A stretch of 64,000 nucleotides of DNA from Eubacteriales bacterium (GCA_028694155.1 JAQUTY010000010.1:23668-87667); one strand, 5' to 3'; counted from the stretch's first letter, positions 1-9,157 are shown. Made by a program: numbers and translations. Notes: generated by a model not told the origin, from the sequence alone.

Positions 1-61
1 TGGGCTCAGCATTATTTATACTTGCTGTTGCCGCTTCGCCTGCTTCCAAAAAAACGCACAT
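1..61 (-). CDS. Possible 5' end of a minus-strand gene, cut by window edge
   Basis: An ATG at 61-59 on the minus strand opens 20 codons without a stop before the window edge. It is preceded five to six bases upstream by a good ribosome site (AGGAG within AGAGGAGATAAT). The visible peptide starts MCVFLEAGEAA and is too short to identify. It diverges from the DUF421 gene at 202, leaving about 140 bases that would hold both promoters. The call rests on the ribosome site and open frame alone and could be chance. Confidence 0.35.
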   Translation of the reverse strand, partial: MCVFLEAGEAATASINNAEP

Positions 62-201
62 ATTATCTCCTCTCATATCGGGGGTCAGACTAATCTCAAT
101 CTAACCCAATTACTATATTATTCGACAAAACTCCTTTATTTCCTTTTTTTCGGAAAAATATATTTAAGAATAATCCGCCCGATTTCACTCATGCTAAAAG
201 T

Positions 202-876
202 ATGCTAGTTCTGTTTATTCGAGCAGTATTGCTCTACATTTTCATTCTATTTATCATTCGTCTGACAGGCAAGAGACAGGTGTCCGATCTTCAGCCGTTT
301 GACCTGCTGATTACTCTAACCATTGCAGATCTTGCAGGCTGTGCCATTGCCGATGTTGACATTCCTCTTCTGTACAGTATCGTGCCAATACTGGCACTTT
401 TCTTGGTTCAACAGGCCGTTGCCAAGCTCTGTCTGAAAAGTCCTCACATTCGCCGAGCCTTCTGTGGTTCACCTCTTATCATCGTTCGTGACGGAGTTTT
501 GATGGAACAGACCATGCGCTACGCAAATTACACCGTCACCGACCTGATGGACAAGCTGCGTTCCAAAGATATCTTTGACCTAAGTTGCGTAAGCTATGCC
601 ATTTTAGAAACAAATGGTGGACTAAGTATTCTTCAATATGACCAAACAGACTCTGCCGAGCTGTCCCATATGCTAATTCTTGACGGAAAAGTGTGTCGTG
701 ACGCCGTATCCTCGCTCTCCCTTACGGACGCCGACCTTAGGGCCATACTTGGCGGCACCTCAATTTCTTCCGTTCTGTTTATGCAGCTATCCCCAAATGG
801 TGAGCTTCTCTATCAGCTTGACCGCAGGCACGGCGCTCATCAATTCAAATCGCAACTTAGGAGGGTATCGGCATGA
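202..876 (+). CDS. DUF421 (YetF-like) membrane protein
   Basis: 224 residues. The N-terminal 80 residues hold two to three hydrophobic segments around the family-typical RLTGKRQVSDLQPFDLLITL, followed by a soluble C-terminal half of about 140 residues. This is the layout of the YetF/DUF421 family, membrane proteins of unknown biochemical role that are often multicopy in spore formers. The stop overlaps the start of the DUF4363 gene (ATGA), so the two are translationally coupled, a pairing I know from other Clostridia. No convincing Shine-Dalgarno precedes the ATG at 202, but the protein starts exactly where the family normally starts. Function remains unknown. Confidence 0.85.
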   Translation: MLVLFIRAVLLYIFILFIIRLTGKRQVSDLQPFDLLITLTIADLAGCAIADVDIPLLYSIVPILALFLVQQAVAKLCLKSPHIRRAFCGSPLIIVRDGVLMEQTMRYANYTVTDLMDKLRSKDIFDLSCVSYAILETNGGLSILQYDQTDSAELSHMLILDGKVCRDAVSSLSLTDADLRAILGGTSISSVLFMQLSPNGELLYQLDRRHGAHQFKSQLRRVSA

Positions 877-1265
877 AATTTGTAATCATTCAGCGCACCT
901 GTACCATTTTGTTTGTCCTCTTTCTTGTTTTCATCTTCATTTTTCCCTCGTACTATATCAAAACGACCTGCATAGATGTTTCGGCGCACATTGACGCAGC
1001 GCTGGAAGCTGCCCAAAATGGCGACTTGACGACAGCGCATGAGCAAACAGTTGTCCTGGGCAGCATTCTTGATAAAAGAGTGCAAAAAATCAAGTGGTTT
1101 GTCAATCATTCCATAGTCAATGAGGTAATTCTCGAAGCAAATCTTGCAAACGAGTCTGCACTTGAAAACGACCAAAACGCAGTCATAGCAGCACTCATTG
1201 CCCTTCAAAACTCTCTTGACGTGCTAAGTGAAATCGAGCTTTTTGACGGCAACAACATTTTGTAG
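873..1265 (+). CDS. DUF4363 family protein
   Basis: 130 residues with one N-terminal hydrophobic segment (about residues 8-28, either anchor or uncleaved signal) and a helical, soluble remainder rich in Ala, Glu and Asn. Length, anchor and position directly behind a DUF421 gene fit DUF4363, a short family of unknown function. The start codon overlaps the DUF421 stop by four bases (ATGA), and AGGAGG lies just upstream inside the DUF421 3' end. It is probably an accessory partner of the DUF421 membrane protein; that is inference from constant neighbourhood, not from any motif. Confidence 0.75.
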   Translation: MKFVIIQRTCTILFVLFLVFIFIFPSYYIKTTCIDVSAHIDAALEAAQNGDLTTAHEQTVVLGSILDKRVQKIKWFVNHSIVNEVILEANLANESALENDQNAVIAALIALQNSLDVLSEIELFDGNNIL

Positions 1266-1358
1266 GCTGCAGCAGCAGTCAGACCCAATAGCTGCATAAT
1301 ACATGTTGGTTGGAGTGGTTCCACTCATCAATTTTATTGATTAAGTTTGGTCTGAACA

Positions 1359-1387
1359 TTTACAAAAGTTAATCTGTGCGTTATAAT
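1359..1387 (+). promoter_or_regulatory. SigA-type promoter of the LRR/dockerin gene
   Basis: TTTACA (1359-1364), a 17-base spacer, then TATAAT (1382-1387). It lies 80 bases upstream of the ATG at 1467, which has AGGAGG at 1453-1458. The remaining intergenic sequence 1266-1358 holds only short AT-rich inverted repeats and no clear terminator for the DUF421 pair. Confidence 0.6.
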
Positions 1388-1466
1388 AGATGCAGTAATA
1401 TCTTTATTACTATAAGCTATGTTGTAACCTTTTCATTGAAAACTGAATAGCTAGGAGGAACCATTT

Positions 1467-2421
1467 ATGAAAAAGATGCTCTGTATCATGCTAACCTTGG
1501 TCTTGCTTGCCGTTTTTCTGCCAAGCATGAGCGAAACGCCCTCACCGAAGGCGACTACGAATACACCGTAACCAACGGCGAAGCCACGATTACGGGCTAC
1601 ACGGGCAGCGGTGGTGACATCACCATTCCATCAACCCTTGGCGGAAGCCCCGTTACGACCATCGGGGACTGGGCGTTCGAAAATTGCTCCTCCCTCACAA
1701 GCGTAACGATAGGGGTCAGCGTCACGACCATCGGGGATGGGCATTCGAGTGTTGCTACTCTCTCGCAAGCGTAACGATAGGGAACAGTGTCACGTCCATC
1801 GGGGACAGTGCGTTCGATAGTTGCTCCTCCCTCACAAGCGCTGTGTTTATGGGCGCACCGCCGACCGAAATTGGAGAGAGGTTTTTCGATAACTGTGCTC
1901 CAGAATTTACCATCTTCTATCCCGCCGCTTGCGCTTCCTCATGGGCGCCCAACGGCGAAACAACATGGAACGGGTACCCGATAAAGCCGTTCGAGCTGCC
2001 CCAAGGCTCATTCACGGTCACGGATGAGGGCGGAGCGACAAAAACACAGCCCATCATGTCGGATATGGAAAGCGGATTTCTCTTTAACATTCCGGCAGGA
2101 ACGACCGCCGAGCAGCTTGCAAGCGCAATAGGCGCAACGGATATAGGTGTCATGGGCAAACTGAAAACCGGGGATGTTATCAGCTACTGCGGAATGGAAC
2201 TCACCATCGCCATCGCAGGCGATGTGGACTGCGATGCACAGATTACGGCAGCGGACGCATCAAAGATACTGCGAGCGATTGTGAAGCTGGAGGAGCTGAA
2301 CGACATTCAATCCATCGCTGCCAACACACAGAACGCTGCGGAGTATACAGCATCCGATGCCGCAAAGATACTGCGCTGGATAGTCAAGTACGAATTCACC
2401 ATTGGGATAATATGCGATTGA
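1467..2421 (+). pseudogene. Leucine-rich-repeat (BspA-like) secreted protein with C-terminal dockerin, frameshifted
   Basis: The ATG at 1467 follows AGGAGG and begins a signal peptide (MKKMLCIMLTLVLLAVF). After about 24 codons the frame must shift to continue into a typical start of a BspA-like repeat protein (ALTEGDYEYTV), and a second shift near 1738 is needed to continue the repeats. Both breaks look like a one-base loss in a short homopolymer: AAAA to AAA near 1535 and TT to T near 1738. The restored product has about three LRR_5 repeats (SVTIGNSVTSIGDSAF type), a spacer, and two dockerin-like repeats near the end (GDVDCDAQITAADASKILR, then ASDAAKILRW). The dockerin would bind a cohesin on a scaffoldin. 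It is either a true pseudogene or an intact gene carrying two sequencing errors. Confidence 0.75.
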
Positions 2422-2447
2422 GGCGGCAAGTGTATAACTAAGTTGAA

Positions 2448-2483
2448 AGTCTTTGACAGCATGACGGTCAAAGGCTTTTATTG
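2448..2483 (+). terminator. Rho-independent terminator after the LRR/dockerin gene
   Basis: The 10-base arms 2448-2457 and 2467-2476 (AGTCTTTGAC / GTCAAAGGCT, one mismatch) are followed by TTTATT. It may also serve the convergent rluB gene, though the T run on the minus side is poorer. Confidence 0.7.
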
Positions 2484-2488
2484 TTGCG

Positions 2489-3205
2489 TTAGTGGACGTC
2501 GCCCATCAGTTTTTGAATTTCATCGTCCGTTAGGTAACGCCATTGCCCACTCTTTAATTCGCCGATGCTGAGGGGGCCGTACTGTTCACGCTTTAGGCGC
2601 AGGGTCTTGTGTCCTACTGCCTCCAGCATACGGCGGACTTGTCGATTCTTGCCCTCGTGAATGGTGATTGAAAAGGCGGTGTTGCCTCCGTCCTTGGTTG
2701 GATAAATGTCGAACACTCTGGCAGGAGCCGTCATGCCGTCCTCAAGATTGACGCCGTTAGTAAGCTGCGCTATCGAGCCTGCACCCAGCTTTCCGTCACA
2801 GATAACTCTGTAAGTCTTTTTTACGCCGTATCGTGGGTGCATCATTCTGTTGGCAAGCTCGCCATCGTTGGTCATAAGTATAAGTCCCTCGGAATTGAGG
2901 TCAAGTCTGCCAACGTTATACATGCGCTCAGGAATATCCTTGACGTACTCCTGCACCGTCCTGCGTCCCTCCGGATCAGAGGACGTGCAAACCACCCCTC
3001 GTGGCTTATACAGCAGTATCACTATCTTGCGGTTTTGCAGCTTGAGCTGCTTGCCGTCAAGCTCAACAACGTCCATATTCTCGTCAACCGACATACCCAA
3101 CTGCGCCACAATTCCGTTGACCACGACCCTCCCGTTAATAATCATTTGTTCGCTGGCTCGCCTCGATGCGACCCCTGCTTCCGCCATAAATTTTTGTAGG
3201 CGCAT
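2489..3205 (-). CDS. rluB: Pseudouridine synthase, RluB/RsuA family
   Basis: 238 residues, the family's usual size. An S4 RNA-binding domain occupies roughly residues 1-60 (MRLQKFMAEAGVASRRASE is the classic opening). The catalytic domain has the motif GRLDLNSEGL with the nucleophilic aspartate at D102. Enzymes of this family convert a uridine of 23S rRNA (RluB type) or 16S rRNA (RsuA type) to pseudouridine; in Bacillota the single copy is generally called RluB. It is the last gene of the minus-strand group DUF2953-ytfJ-dac-rluB, 13 bases after the carboxypeptidase stop. The exact target base cannot be read from sequence. Confidence 0.9.
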   Translation of the reverse strand: MRLQKFMAEAGVASRRASEQMIINGRVVVNGIVAQLGMSVDENMDVVELDGKQLKLQNRKIVILLYKPRGVVCTSSDPEGRRTVQEYVKDIPERMYNVGRLDLNSEGLILMTNDGELANRMMHPRYGVKKTYRVICDGKLGAGSIAQLTNGVNLEDGMTAPARVFDIYPTKDGGNTAFSITIHEGKNRQVRRMLEAVGHKTLRLKREQYGPLSIGELKSGQWRYLTDDEIQKLMGDVH

Positions 3206-3218
3206 GGCCCCCTCATTT

Positions 3219-4331
3219 CTATGCCGACAACCACCCGAAGAATATCTGTGACAGATAATACATCAAATCGTATTCCTGCGCACTCTCTACCGCAATCAAA
3301 TCATAAGTTCCCACATATTCGCCGTTGACCTGCGCCGATATGCTGCCCATAATCGAACCCGCCATCACAGGTGCTTGAGTGTACTCCACGGTCTGATGAG
3401 TGATATTCACGTTGTCATCACCATTTATCTTTATCGGGTACAGTATACTATGTTCTGGTGAAACTGCCAAATGTTTTTTTTCGCTGTTCTTAACCGGAAC
3501 AAAGAACGATGTAGTTTCTGCATCAACTAACGCTGCCATTTCATAGTTTTCAAAGCCATAGTCCATGATGCTTTTTGCAGCATTCCACATATCAGGACAG
3601 CTCAGAACCGCCCCAACAACCTGCATTCCATCACGCTTTGCAGCAAATACCAAGCATTTTCCCGACTTTGTTGTGTATCCGGTCTTGACGCCGTTGCCCC
3701 CCTCGTATTCCCAAAGAAGACGGTTCTTGTTTTTAAGCGTCCTATCCGTGTTTCCTGTTGTGGTCTGGTGGTAGTTGGTGCTAACAATTTCCCTAAATTC
3801 GGGCATTTGCATTGCATAAGCGCCGATGAGAGCCATATCTCTTGCAGATGAATAATGATTATCATTATGCAATCCGTTTGGAGTTACAAAGTTGGTATTT
3901 TGGCATCCGATCTGCACTGCTTTTGTGTTCATAAGCTCCACAAATGATTCAACGTCACCTGCAACATGAATGGCGATTGCAACTGCTGCATCATTGCCCG
4001 AAGTGAGCATCAATCCGTACATCAAATCCCTCATGCAAAGCGTCTCTCCGTAGCCTAAATACATGCTTGAGCCCTCAACGCCCACCGCCCTGTCATCAAT
4101 CTTTACCATTTCATCAAGGCTGCAGTTTTCAAGGGTCAACAGTGCTGTCATCACCTTGGTGGTGCTCGCCATTGGAAGGCGTTTGTCTGCATTTTTCTCA
4201 TACAAAACTCGCCCTGTCGAAGCCTCTATTAGGCAGGCGCCCGCAGTATATACATCCGTCTGGGCATCTGCATTGATCGGCAAAAAATTCAACAAAAGCA
4301 GAAGGATCAATATGCCCACAAGTCGCTTCAT
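3219..4331 (-). CDS. dacF: D-alanyl-D-alanine carboxypeptidase (DacF/PBP5-type)
   Basis: 370 residues. A signal peptide (residues 1-23, ending ADA) is followed by a serine peptidase domain of the S11 family with all three active-site motifs: S56-T-T-K59, S111-G-N113 and K216-T-G218. A beta-rich C-terminal domain and a weakly amphipathic end follow, as in membrane-peripheral PBP5 proteins. It removes the terminal D-Ala of peptidoglycan stem peptides outside the membrane, which limits cross-linking. The start overlaps the ytfJ stop by four bases. Its place beside ytfJ suggests the sporulation-associated DacF branch, but this subtype is inferred from context. Confidence 0.9.
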   Translation of the reverse strand: MKRLVGILILLLLLNFLPINADAQTDVYTAGACLIEASTGRVLYEKNADKRLPMASTTKVMTALLTLENCSLDEMVKIDDRAVGVEGSSMYLGYGETLCMRDLMYGLMLTSGNDAAVAIAIHVAGDVESFVELMNTKAVQIGCQNTNFVTPNGLHNDNHYSSARDMALIGAYAMQMPEFREIVSTNYHQTTTGNTDRTLKNKNRLLWEYEGGNGVKTGYTTKSGKCLVFAAKRDGMQVVGAVLSCPDMWNAAKSIMDYGFENYEMAALVDAETTSFFVPVKNSEKKHLAVSPEHSILYPIKINGDDNVNITHQTVEYTQAPVMAGSIMGSISAQVNGEYVGTYDLIAVESAQEYDLMYYLSQIFFGWLSA

Positions 4332-4738
4332 TGCTGGGCTTCCTCTGTTTTCTTTTGGGAATAGGATTGCAGCGTCTGCCGAATCTCGGACACGACCTGC
4401 GGTATCAACTCAACAAGCCTGTCCAATGTGTTGTCATACTCTGCAGGAAGCACCGATGCTTGACCAGCCTTAACGCACAAAAAAGCCTTTGGAGTGATGG
4501 ACACTCCTGCCACAGAAGTCCCCAAAAATGGAAGGTTTTCAGCCTCGGATAGCGATTTTTGTACTTTGGAGGGCGAGTACTCTCCACCGCCTGCCAAAAA
4601 GCCGAACGACACCTTGGACACGGGTATAACAAGTGAGTTGCCCTCGGCATACACGGGCGCTCCCACTATCGTATTTACATCTACGATTTGTTTAAGCTGA
4701 GACATTGTTGTCTGGATTATCGATTCTACGGGGTGCAT
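4328..4738 (-). CDS. ytfJ: YtfJ/GerW family sporulation protein
   Basis: 136 residues from the chosen ATG at 4738. Fourteen further in-frame codons lie upstream, but AGAGGA is correctly spaced before this Met, and MHPVESI is where family members begin. The conserved core includes IVGAPVY, VIPVSKVSFGF and GGGEYS, typical of YtfJ/GerW, a spore protein needed for germination in Bacillus. In this reading the gene overlaps the end of DUF2953 by 47 bases and the start of dacF by four, so the operon is tightly packed. It is evidence for a sporulating lineage, although non-sporulating relatives can keep the gene. Confidence 0.85.
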   Translation of the reverse strand: MHPVESIIQTTMSQLKQIVDVNTIVGAPVYAEGNSLVIPVSKVSFGFLAGGGEYSPSKVQKSLSEAENLPFLGTSVAGVSITPKAFLCVKAGQASVLPAEYDNTLDRLVELIPQVVSEIRQTLQSYSQKKTEEAQQ

Positions 4739-5258
4739 AATTTTTTCCTCTTTTCTTAATCTTTTTAATAATATTTGCAAGATTTGAGGTAAAAATACAA
4801 TTTATCTTGATACGCAAAATGTTTTTGTCAAAGACTGCCACGGGACAGACAGCGCAGTTGATCGACAATGCTTCCGTTACCGTCTGGGTCAAGACTGTAA
4901 GCGCGCCCAAGGTGTATACGGTCAATGCTGCATCGTCCTTTATACCAACCGTGTATTGTACATTGAAGTTTGTTTGGCGCAATAGGGGCAATATTTGAAT
5001 GGAGTAATTTTGCTTTTTTTTAAGTTTTCTTGGTTTTTTCTTTTTTTTACTGATTATCTCAAAGTGTACATACGGCGGTTCGAGCAAGGTAAAACGGAAT
5101 TCTTGCCGTATCAGAGTTATTCCCAAAAGCATCACGGCGAACTCACCTCGCGATGTACCCAAGCTAAATATTCCCTCAGCCTTCGCTTGGACAGGAGCAA
5201 GCAAAGCCAGCAGAATAATGATGAGCAAAATTTCCACAATAATCAGCAATGTGAGCAT
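4692..5258 (-). CDS. DUF2953 domain-containing membrane protein
   Basis: 188 residues. One strongly hydrophobic N-terminal segment (residues 1-25) is followed by a beta-rich stretch, a Lys-rich linker around residues 75-83 and a soluble end. This matches DUF2953, which in Clostridia sits directly upstream of ytfJ. It is the first gene of the minus-strand group leading to dacF and rluB and starts 50 bases downstream of the transporter operon terminator. Only a weak GGA stands before the ATG. Function is unknown; a role linked to sporulation is suggested by the neighbours only. Confidence 0.75.
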   Translation of the reverse strand: MLTLLIIVEILLIIILLALLAPVQAKAEGIFSLGTSRGEFAVMLLGITLIRQEFRFTLLEPPYVHFEIISKKKKKPRKLKKKQNYSIQILPLLRQTNFNVQYTVGIKDDAALTVYTLGALTVLTQTVTEALSINCAVCPVAVFDKNILRIKINCIFTSNLANIIKKIKKRGKNYAPRRIDNPDNNVSA

Positions 5259-5269
5259 AAAGCTATTCT

Positions 5270-5309
5270 ATCCAAAAAATAAAAAAAGCACTCCCGAAGA
5301 AGTGCTTTT
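5270..5309 (-). terminator. Terminator of the BMP/ABC transporter operon
   Basis: On the minus strand the 9-base arms AAAAGCACT and AGTGCTTTT (5301-5309 and 5284-5292) enclose an 8-base loop and run into a long T tract (TTTTTTTATTTTTT). It lies 12 bases after the last permease gene. Confidence 0.85.
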
Positions 5310-5321
5310 GGATAGTACAGG

Positions 5322-6326
5322 TTATCTGGAGCCCTTGTCGTAGGGAATGCCCTCCGCCTTCGGCGCTCTGGATTTTTTGGAAGTCAATACCAAAACTACC
5401 ATAGTGATGATGTAGGGGAGCATTGGCCACAGATAGGTGCTGGTTCCTTCGAGTCCCTTAAACTGAGGCATGAAGGGGATGCTTGACGCATAGGCACCGA
5501 TAACTTTGAAGAATGCAAAGAACAGTGCTGCGCCCAAGATGCTCCATGGTTTCCAGTTACCAAATATCATAACCGCTAATGCCAAGAAGCCGTAGCCTGC
5601 TACTGTTGACTGAAAGCCCGAACCTGCTGCCAACGTGAATGCCAGACCGCCGATACCACCCAGGAATCCGGAAATCAGAACGCCGCAGTAACGCATCTTA
5701 TAGACGTTAATACCAACTGAGTCAGCTGCCTGCGGATGCTCGCCACATGCTCTGAGGCGAAGTCCGAACTTGGTCTTATATAGCAGGATGACAGCCACCG
5801 CAAACAGAGCAATCGCAATGATAGTGGTCAGATACAGGTTCTTGAACAGGAAGTTCTGAATGAAGTTATCTGCTTTTTCAATGCCGAAATTGTCTTGCGT
5901 AATCCTCGCCCATGTGGGAATGAGAATTGTCGTCTGTCCTTGTCCTTGAACAACCCAAGTAAGAACGATAGCAAAAGCGGGTGCCAGCATGTTCAAAGCT
6001 GTGCCGCCGATGGTCTGATCAGCTTTTAGGTTGATGGATGCAAACGCCAGCAGCAAGGAGAATACCATGCCGCATGCGGCCGAAAACAATATGGTAATCA
6101 GCATTGCCAACTGCGAGCCCATCGCACCGGCTTCAACCGAAGGCTTGAGCCATACCATCATCAGGCAACCCATCAAAGCGCCGATAATCATTATGCCTTC
6201 AAGCGCAATGTTGATGATGCCTGAACGTTCTGAGAACATACCGCCCAAAGCGACCAGTACAAGAGGAACTGCAAAAATAATTGTTGAGCTGAGAATATCA
6301 GCAATAATATTTAATGCTTCGTTCAT
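5322..6326 (-). CDS. ABC transporter permease, nucleoside-type (NupQ/YufQ-like)
   Basis: 334 residues with eight or more hydrophobic segments and the BPD_transp_2 family signature around RSGIINIALEGIM (residues about 34-46) and GLRLRACGEHPQAADSVGI. This fold is shared by the permeases of ribose-type and BMP-type importers. Together with the upstream permease, the double-ATPase protein and the BMP lipoprotein it would form an importer for purine or other nucleosides. Its start overlaps the preceding permease stop (ATGA). It is the last gene of the operon. Substrate is inferred from the family and not from a visible specificity residue. Confidence 0.88.
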   Translation of the reverse strand: MNEALNIIADILSSTIIFAVPLVLVALGGMFSERSGIINIALEGIMIIGALMGCLMMVWLKPSVEAGAMGSQLAMLITILFSAACGMVFSLLLAFASINLKADQTIGGTALNMLAPAFAIVLTWVVQGQGQTTILIPTWARITQDNFGIEKADNFIQNFLFKNLYLTTIIAIALFAVAVILLYKTKFGLRLRACGEHPQAADSVGINVYKMRYCGVLISGFLGGIGGLAFTLAAGSGFQSTVAGYGFLALAVMIFGNWKPWSILGAALFFAFFKVIGAYASSIPFMPQFKGLEGTSTYLWPMLPYIITMVVLVLTSKKSRAPKAEGIPYDKGSR

Positions 6327-7570
6327 TCTGCTTTATCCTCACTTTCCTCGGAATTTTCTTCGACAGGAACGGTCTCGCCCTCTACCGTGGGAGGAAGTAT
6401 GCCCGCGCCTTCATTTGCCTTAAGTTCCGCTTCTTTCTGCTGTTCTGCCGCTGCTTCTGCCTCAACTGCCTTATCATCGTTGACGTTAGTCTTGTCGGTC
6501 TTGATGAATCTACCAAGAATTGTCTTGGTAAGCAGAGCAAATGCGCTCAGGTAGATGATTACTGCTATGATAATATCGATCATCTCTTTTGCAAACACGG
6601 GTTGCAGCGATTCGCCGCCGACCTGAATGTATGAGATGAACAAAGCAGAGAATATCGTTCCGATTGGATTCGACGTGGCTAGCAATGCAACGGAGATACC
6701 GTTGAATCCCATGGGAAGAAGAACCTTCTGAATGTTGTAAGCTGCGGTGCCGGACAAGTAGTAGAGTCCGCCGCCAACGCCCGCCATCGCTCCTGCGATG
6801 ACCATGGAAAGCACTATGTTGCGCTTTGCATTGATGCCTGCATAGATACTTGCATTCTTATTGTTGCCACAAGCCTTAAGTTCATAGCCAAAGGTTGTGC
6901 GGTTCAGAACTACCCAAAGAACAACTGCAAATAGAATGGCAATAAATATGCTGATGTTCATGTAATTGGAATCGAACAGCTTATCCAGTCCAGCCTTGGG
7001 AATGATTGCACTGGGATTAGCATAACTTAAATCCGCAGTACGATCCTTGATTGGGCTGTTGACCCATGCCGGAGGCAGCATAATCAGCTTGCCGGCAGCA
7101 TTCTTTATGTTCATCAAAGAAAGGTTGACGGCAAACATTCCAATCCAGTTGAGCATTATTGAAGTAATAACCTCGTTAACGTTGAACAATGCCTTAAATA
7201 AACCAGGGAAGAAGCCCCAAATGCCTCCTGCTACCATTGCTGCAATCAAGCAGACCCACCACGGCATCTGGAAGATGATCGCAAAGATCAACGCTGCAAA
7301 TGCGCCTACGGTGTACTGACCAGAAGCTCCAATGTTGAACAGACCAGTTTTGAATGCAAATGCTACGGAAAGACCTGTCATAACCAGCGGGGCGGCCTGA
7401 TAGAGCACCTTTGCAAGTTTTGCAGACGAGGATACTCCCGCAGTCAACAATTCTCCGAACTTACTGAATGCAGCTCCGCTATTGACTAACAGCAACAGCA
7501 GCAATCCAAACAACAGTCCTACCAGAATGGAGATGACTGATGATAATACACTGATTATTCCTTTTCTCAT
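6323..7570 (-). CDS. ABC transporter permease, nucleoside-type (NupP/YufP-like)
   Basis: 415 residues. Multiple membrane segments span residues 1-345 and include the family motif KTGLFNIGASGQYTVGAF and YELKACGNNKNASIYAGI. It is the larger of the two permeases, as usual in BMP-type nucleoside importers. Unusually, a hydrophilic tail of about 65 residues rich in Glu, Ala and Asp follows the last membrane helix; it would lie in the cytoplasm and has no recognisable domain. The start and stop each overlap their neighbours by four bases, which couples all three transporter genes. Confidence 0.88.
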   Translation of the reverse strand: MRKGIISVLSSVISILVGLLFGLLLLLLVNSGAAFSKFGELLTAGVSSSAKLAKVLYQAAPLVMTGLSVAFAFKTGLFNIGASGQYTVGAFAALIFAIIFQMPWWVCLIAAMVAGGIWGFFPGLFKALFNVNEVITSIMLNWIGMFAVNLSLMNIKNAAGKLIMLPPAWVNSPIKDRTADLSYANPSAIIPKAGLDKLFDSNYMNISIFIAILFAVVLWVVLNRTTFGYELKACGNNKNASIYAGINAKRNIVLSMVIAGAMAGVGGGLYYLSGTAAYNIQKVLLPMGFNGISVALLATSNPIGTIFSALFISYIQVGGESLQPVFAKEMIDIIIAVIIYLSAFALLTKTILGRFIKTDKTNVNDDKAVEAEAAAEQQKEAELKANEGAGILPPTVEGETVPVEENSEESEDKAE

Positions 7571-9126
7571 GCCTGTGCCACCTCACTCTCCTCGGTTATT
7601 GCTTTTTCTTGACGCTTTGCGCCTGCCATGTACAGACCAAGTTCCTGAACCGTGACCTTCTTGGGGTCAAACTCGCCAACAATTTCGCCCTCATACATGA
7701 CCAATATCCTATCGGGTACGCTCATGACCTCTTCAAGCTCTAAGGATACCAGCAGAACTGCTCTTCCTGCGTCACGCTGTGCAACCAACTGTTTGTGGAT
7801 ATACTCGATGGCACCTACATCCAAGCCTCTGGTAGGCTGAACCGCTACTAGCAGCTCCGGATCTTTGTCGATTTCACGAGCTACAATCGCCTTTTGCTGG
7901 TTGCCGCCGGACATAGACCTTGCTGATGTAATGCTGCCCTGTCCTGAACGGATATCGTATTGCTCAATTAGCTTGTTTGCATACTTGCGAACCTCTCCTC
8001 TGCGAATAAATCCGCACTTTTGGAATGCAGGTTCCCAGTAACGCTGAAGCACCAAGTTCTCCTCCAAAGAATAATCCAAAACCAATCCGTGCTTATGTCT
8101 GTCCTCCGGAATGTGGCTCATACCGAACTTGCTGCGATTGCGGATGGACGCCTTTGTAATGTCGTGCCCGCAAAGAGTTATCTTGCCATGGGACATCTTG
8201 TCAAGCCCCGTGAGTGCATGAACAAACTGAGTTTGACCATTGCCCTCAATACCCGCCAAACAGACTATCTCGCCTGCACGAACTTCGAAGCTGACATTCT
8301 TGACGGCGTTGTTGCTGTGTAGCTTTGAAGGTACTGTAACGTCTTCAACTTTGAGTACTACGTCGCCTAAGTGTTCCTCACCCTTATCCACTTCAAACTG
8401 TACGTCACGACCAACCATCATGCGGGAAAGCTCCTCTTTGTTGGTCTCAGAAATGTTCACTGTGCCCATGTACTTGCCCTTACGAAGCACGGTGCAGCGA
8501 TCGGCGACAGCCATAATCTCATTCAATTTGTGGGTGATGAAAAGAATCGATTTGCCTTCTTTTGTGAAGTTTCTCATGATTTCCATGAGTTCATCGATTT
8601 CCTGCGGAGTCAAAACGGCCGTAGGCTCGTCAAAAATCAATATTTCATTGTCACGATAGAGCATCTTGAGTATCTCAACACGCTGCTGCATACCAACGGA
8701 AATATCCTCTATCTTTGCATCGGGATCTACATGGAGTCCGTAGCGTTCGCTCAGCTCTATGACTTTCTTTCGGGCTTCTGCTTTTTGCAAAAAGCCCATC
8801 TTGTTCGGCTCTGCTCCAAGAATAATATTGTCGAGAACCGTGAATACTTCGACCAGCTTAAAGTGCTGGTGCACCATGCCAATGTTCAAAGCATTAGCAT
8901 CGTTCGGATTGTGAATCTTTACAACTTCACCATTCTTTTTGATAGTGCCCGCCTCAGGTTGATATAAACCGAACAGGACGCTCATCAAGGTGGACTTGCC
9001 GGCACCGTTCTCACCAAGCAATGCGTGGATCTCACCCTTTTTTAGCTGAAGGGTAATATCATCATTGGCTTTGATACCGGGGAACTCTTTGGTGATGTTT
9101 AACATCTCTATGACATATTCGCTCAT
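7567..9126 (-). CDS. ABC transporter double ATPase, nucleoside-type (NupO/YufO-like)
   Basis: 519 residues with two nucleotide-binding domains in tandem. The first has Walker A GENGAGKST, signature ISVGMQQRVEI and Walker B ILIFDEPTA. The second has a degenerate Walker A (GIEGNGQTQ), signature MSGGNQQKAI and a Walker B region LLVAVQPTRGLD. One intact and one degenerate site is the rule in sugar and nucleoside importers with fused ATPases. It energises import by the two permeases. About 85 bases separate it from the BMP gene upstream, and that spacer holds a hairpin that may lower expression relative to the binding protein. Confidence 0.9.
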   Translation of the reverse strand: MSEYVIEMLNITKEFPGIKANDDITLQLKKGEIHALLGENGAGKSTLMSVLFGLYQPEAGTIKKNGEVVKIHNPNDANALNIGMVHQHFKLVEVFTVLDNIILGAEPNKMGFLQKAEARKKVIELSERYGLHVDPDAKIEDISVGMQQRVEILKMLYRDNEILIFDEPTAVLTPQEIDELMEIMRNFTKEGKSILFITHKLNEIMAVADRCTVLRKGKYMGTVNISETNKEELSRMMVGRDVQFEVDKGEEHLGDVVLKVEDVTVPSKLHSNNAVKNVSFEVRAGEIVCLAGIEGNGQTQFVHALTGLDKMSHGKITLCGHDITKASIRNRSKFGMSHIPEDRHKHGLVLDYSLEENLVLQRYWEPAFQKCGFIRRGEVRKYANKLIEQYDIRSGQGSITSARSMSGGNQQKAIVAREIDKDPELLVAVQPTRGLDVGAIEYIHKQLVAQRDAGRAVLLVSLELEEVMSVPDRILVMYEGEIVGEFDPKKVTVQELGLYMAGAKRQEKAITEESEVAQA

Positions 9127-9157
9127 ATTACGTCCCCTTTTGCTTGTTAATAATGAA

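Noticed and set aside
840..1208. Minus-strand frame of 122 codons over the DUF421/DUF4363 junction
   Set aside because: It covers two coupled genes on the other strand, and its Cys-rich translation has no recognisable features.
8371..8967. Plus-strand open frame of 198 codons
   Set aside because: It is antisense to the well-supported double ATPase gene and its translation resembles no protein; no ribosome site.
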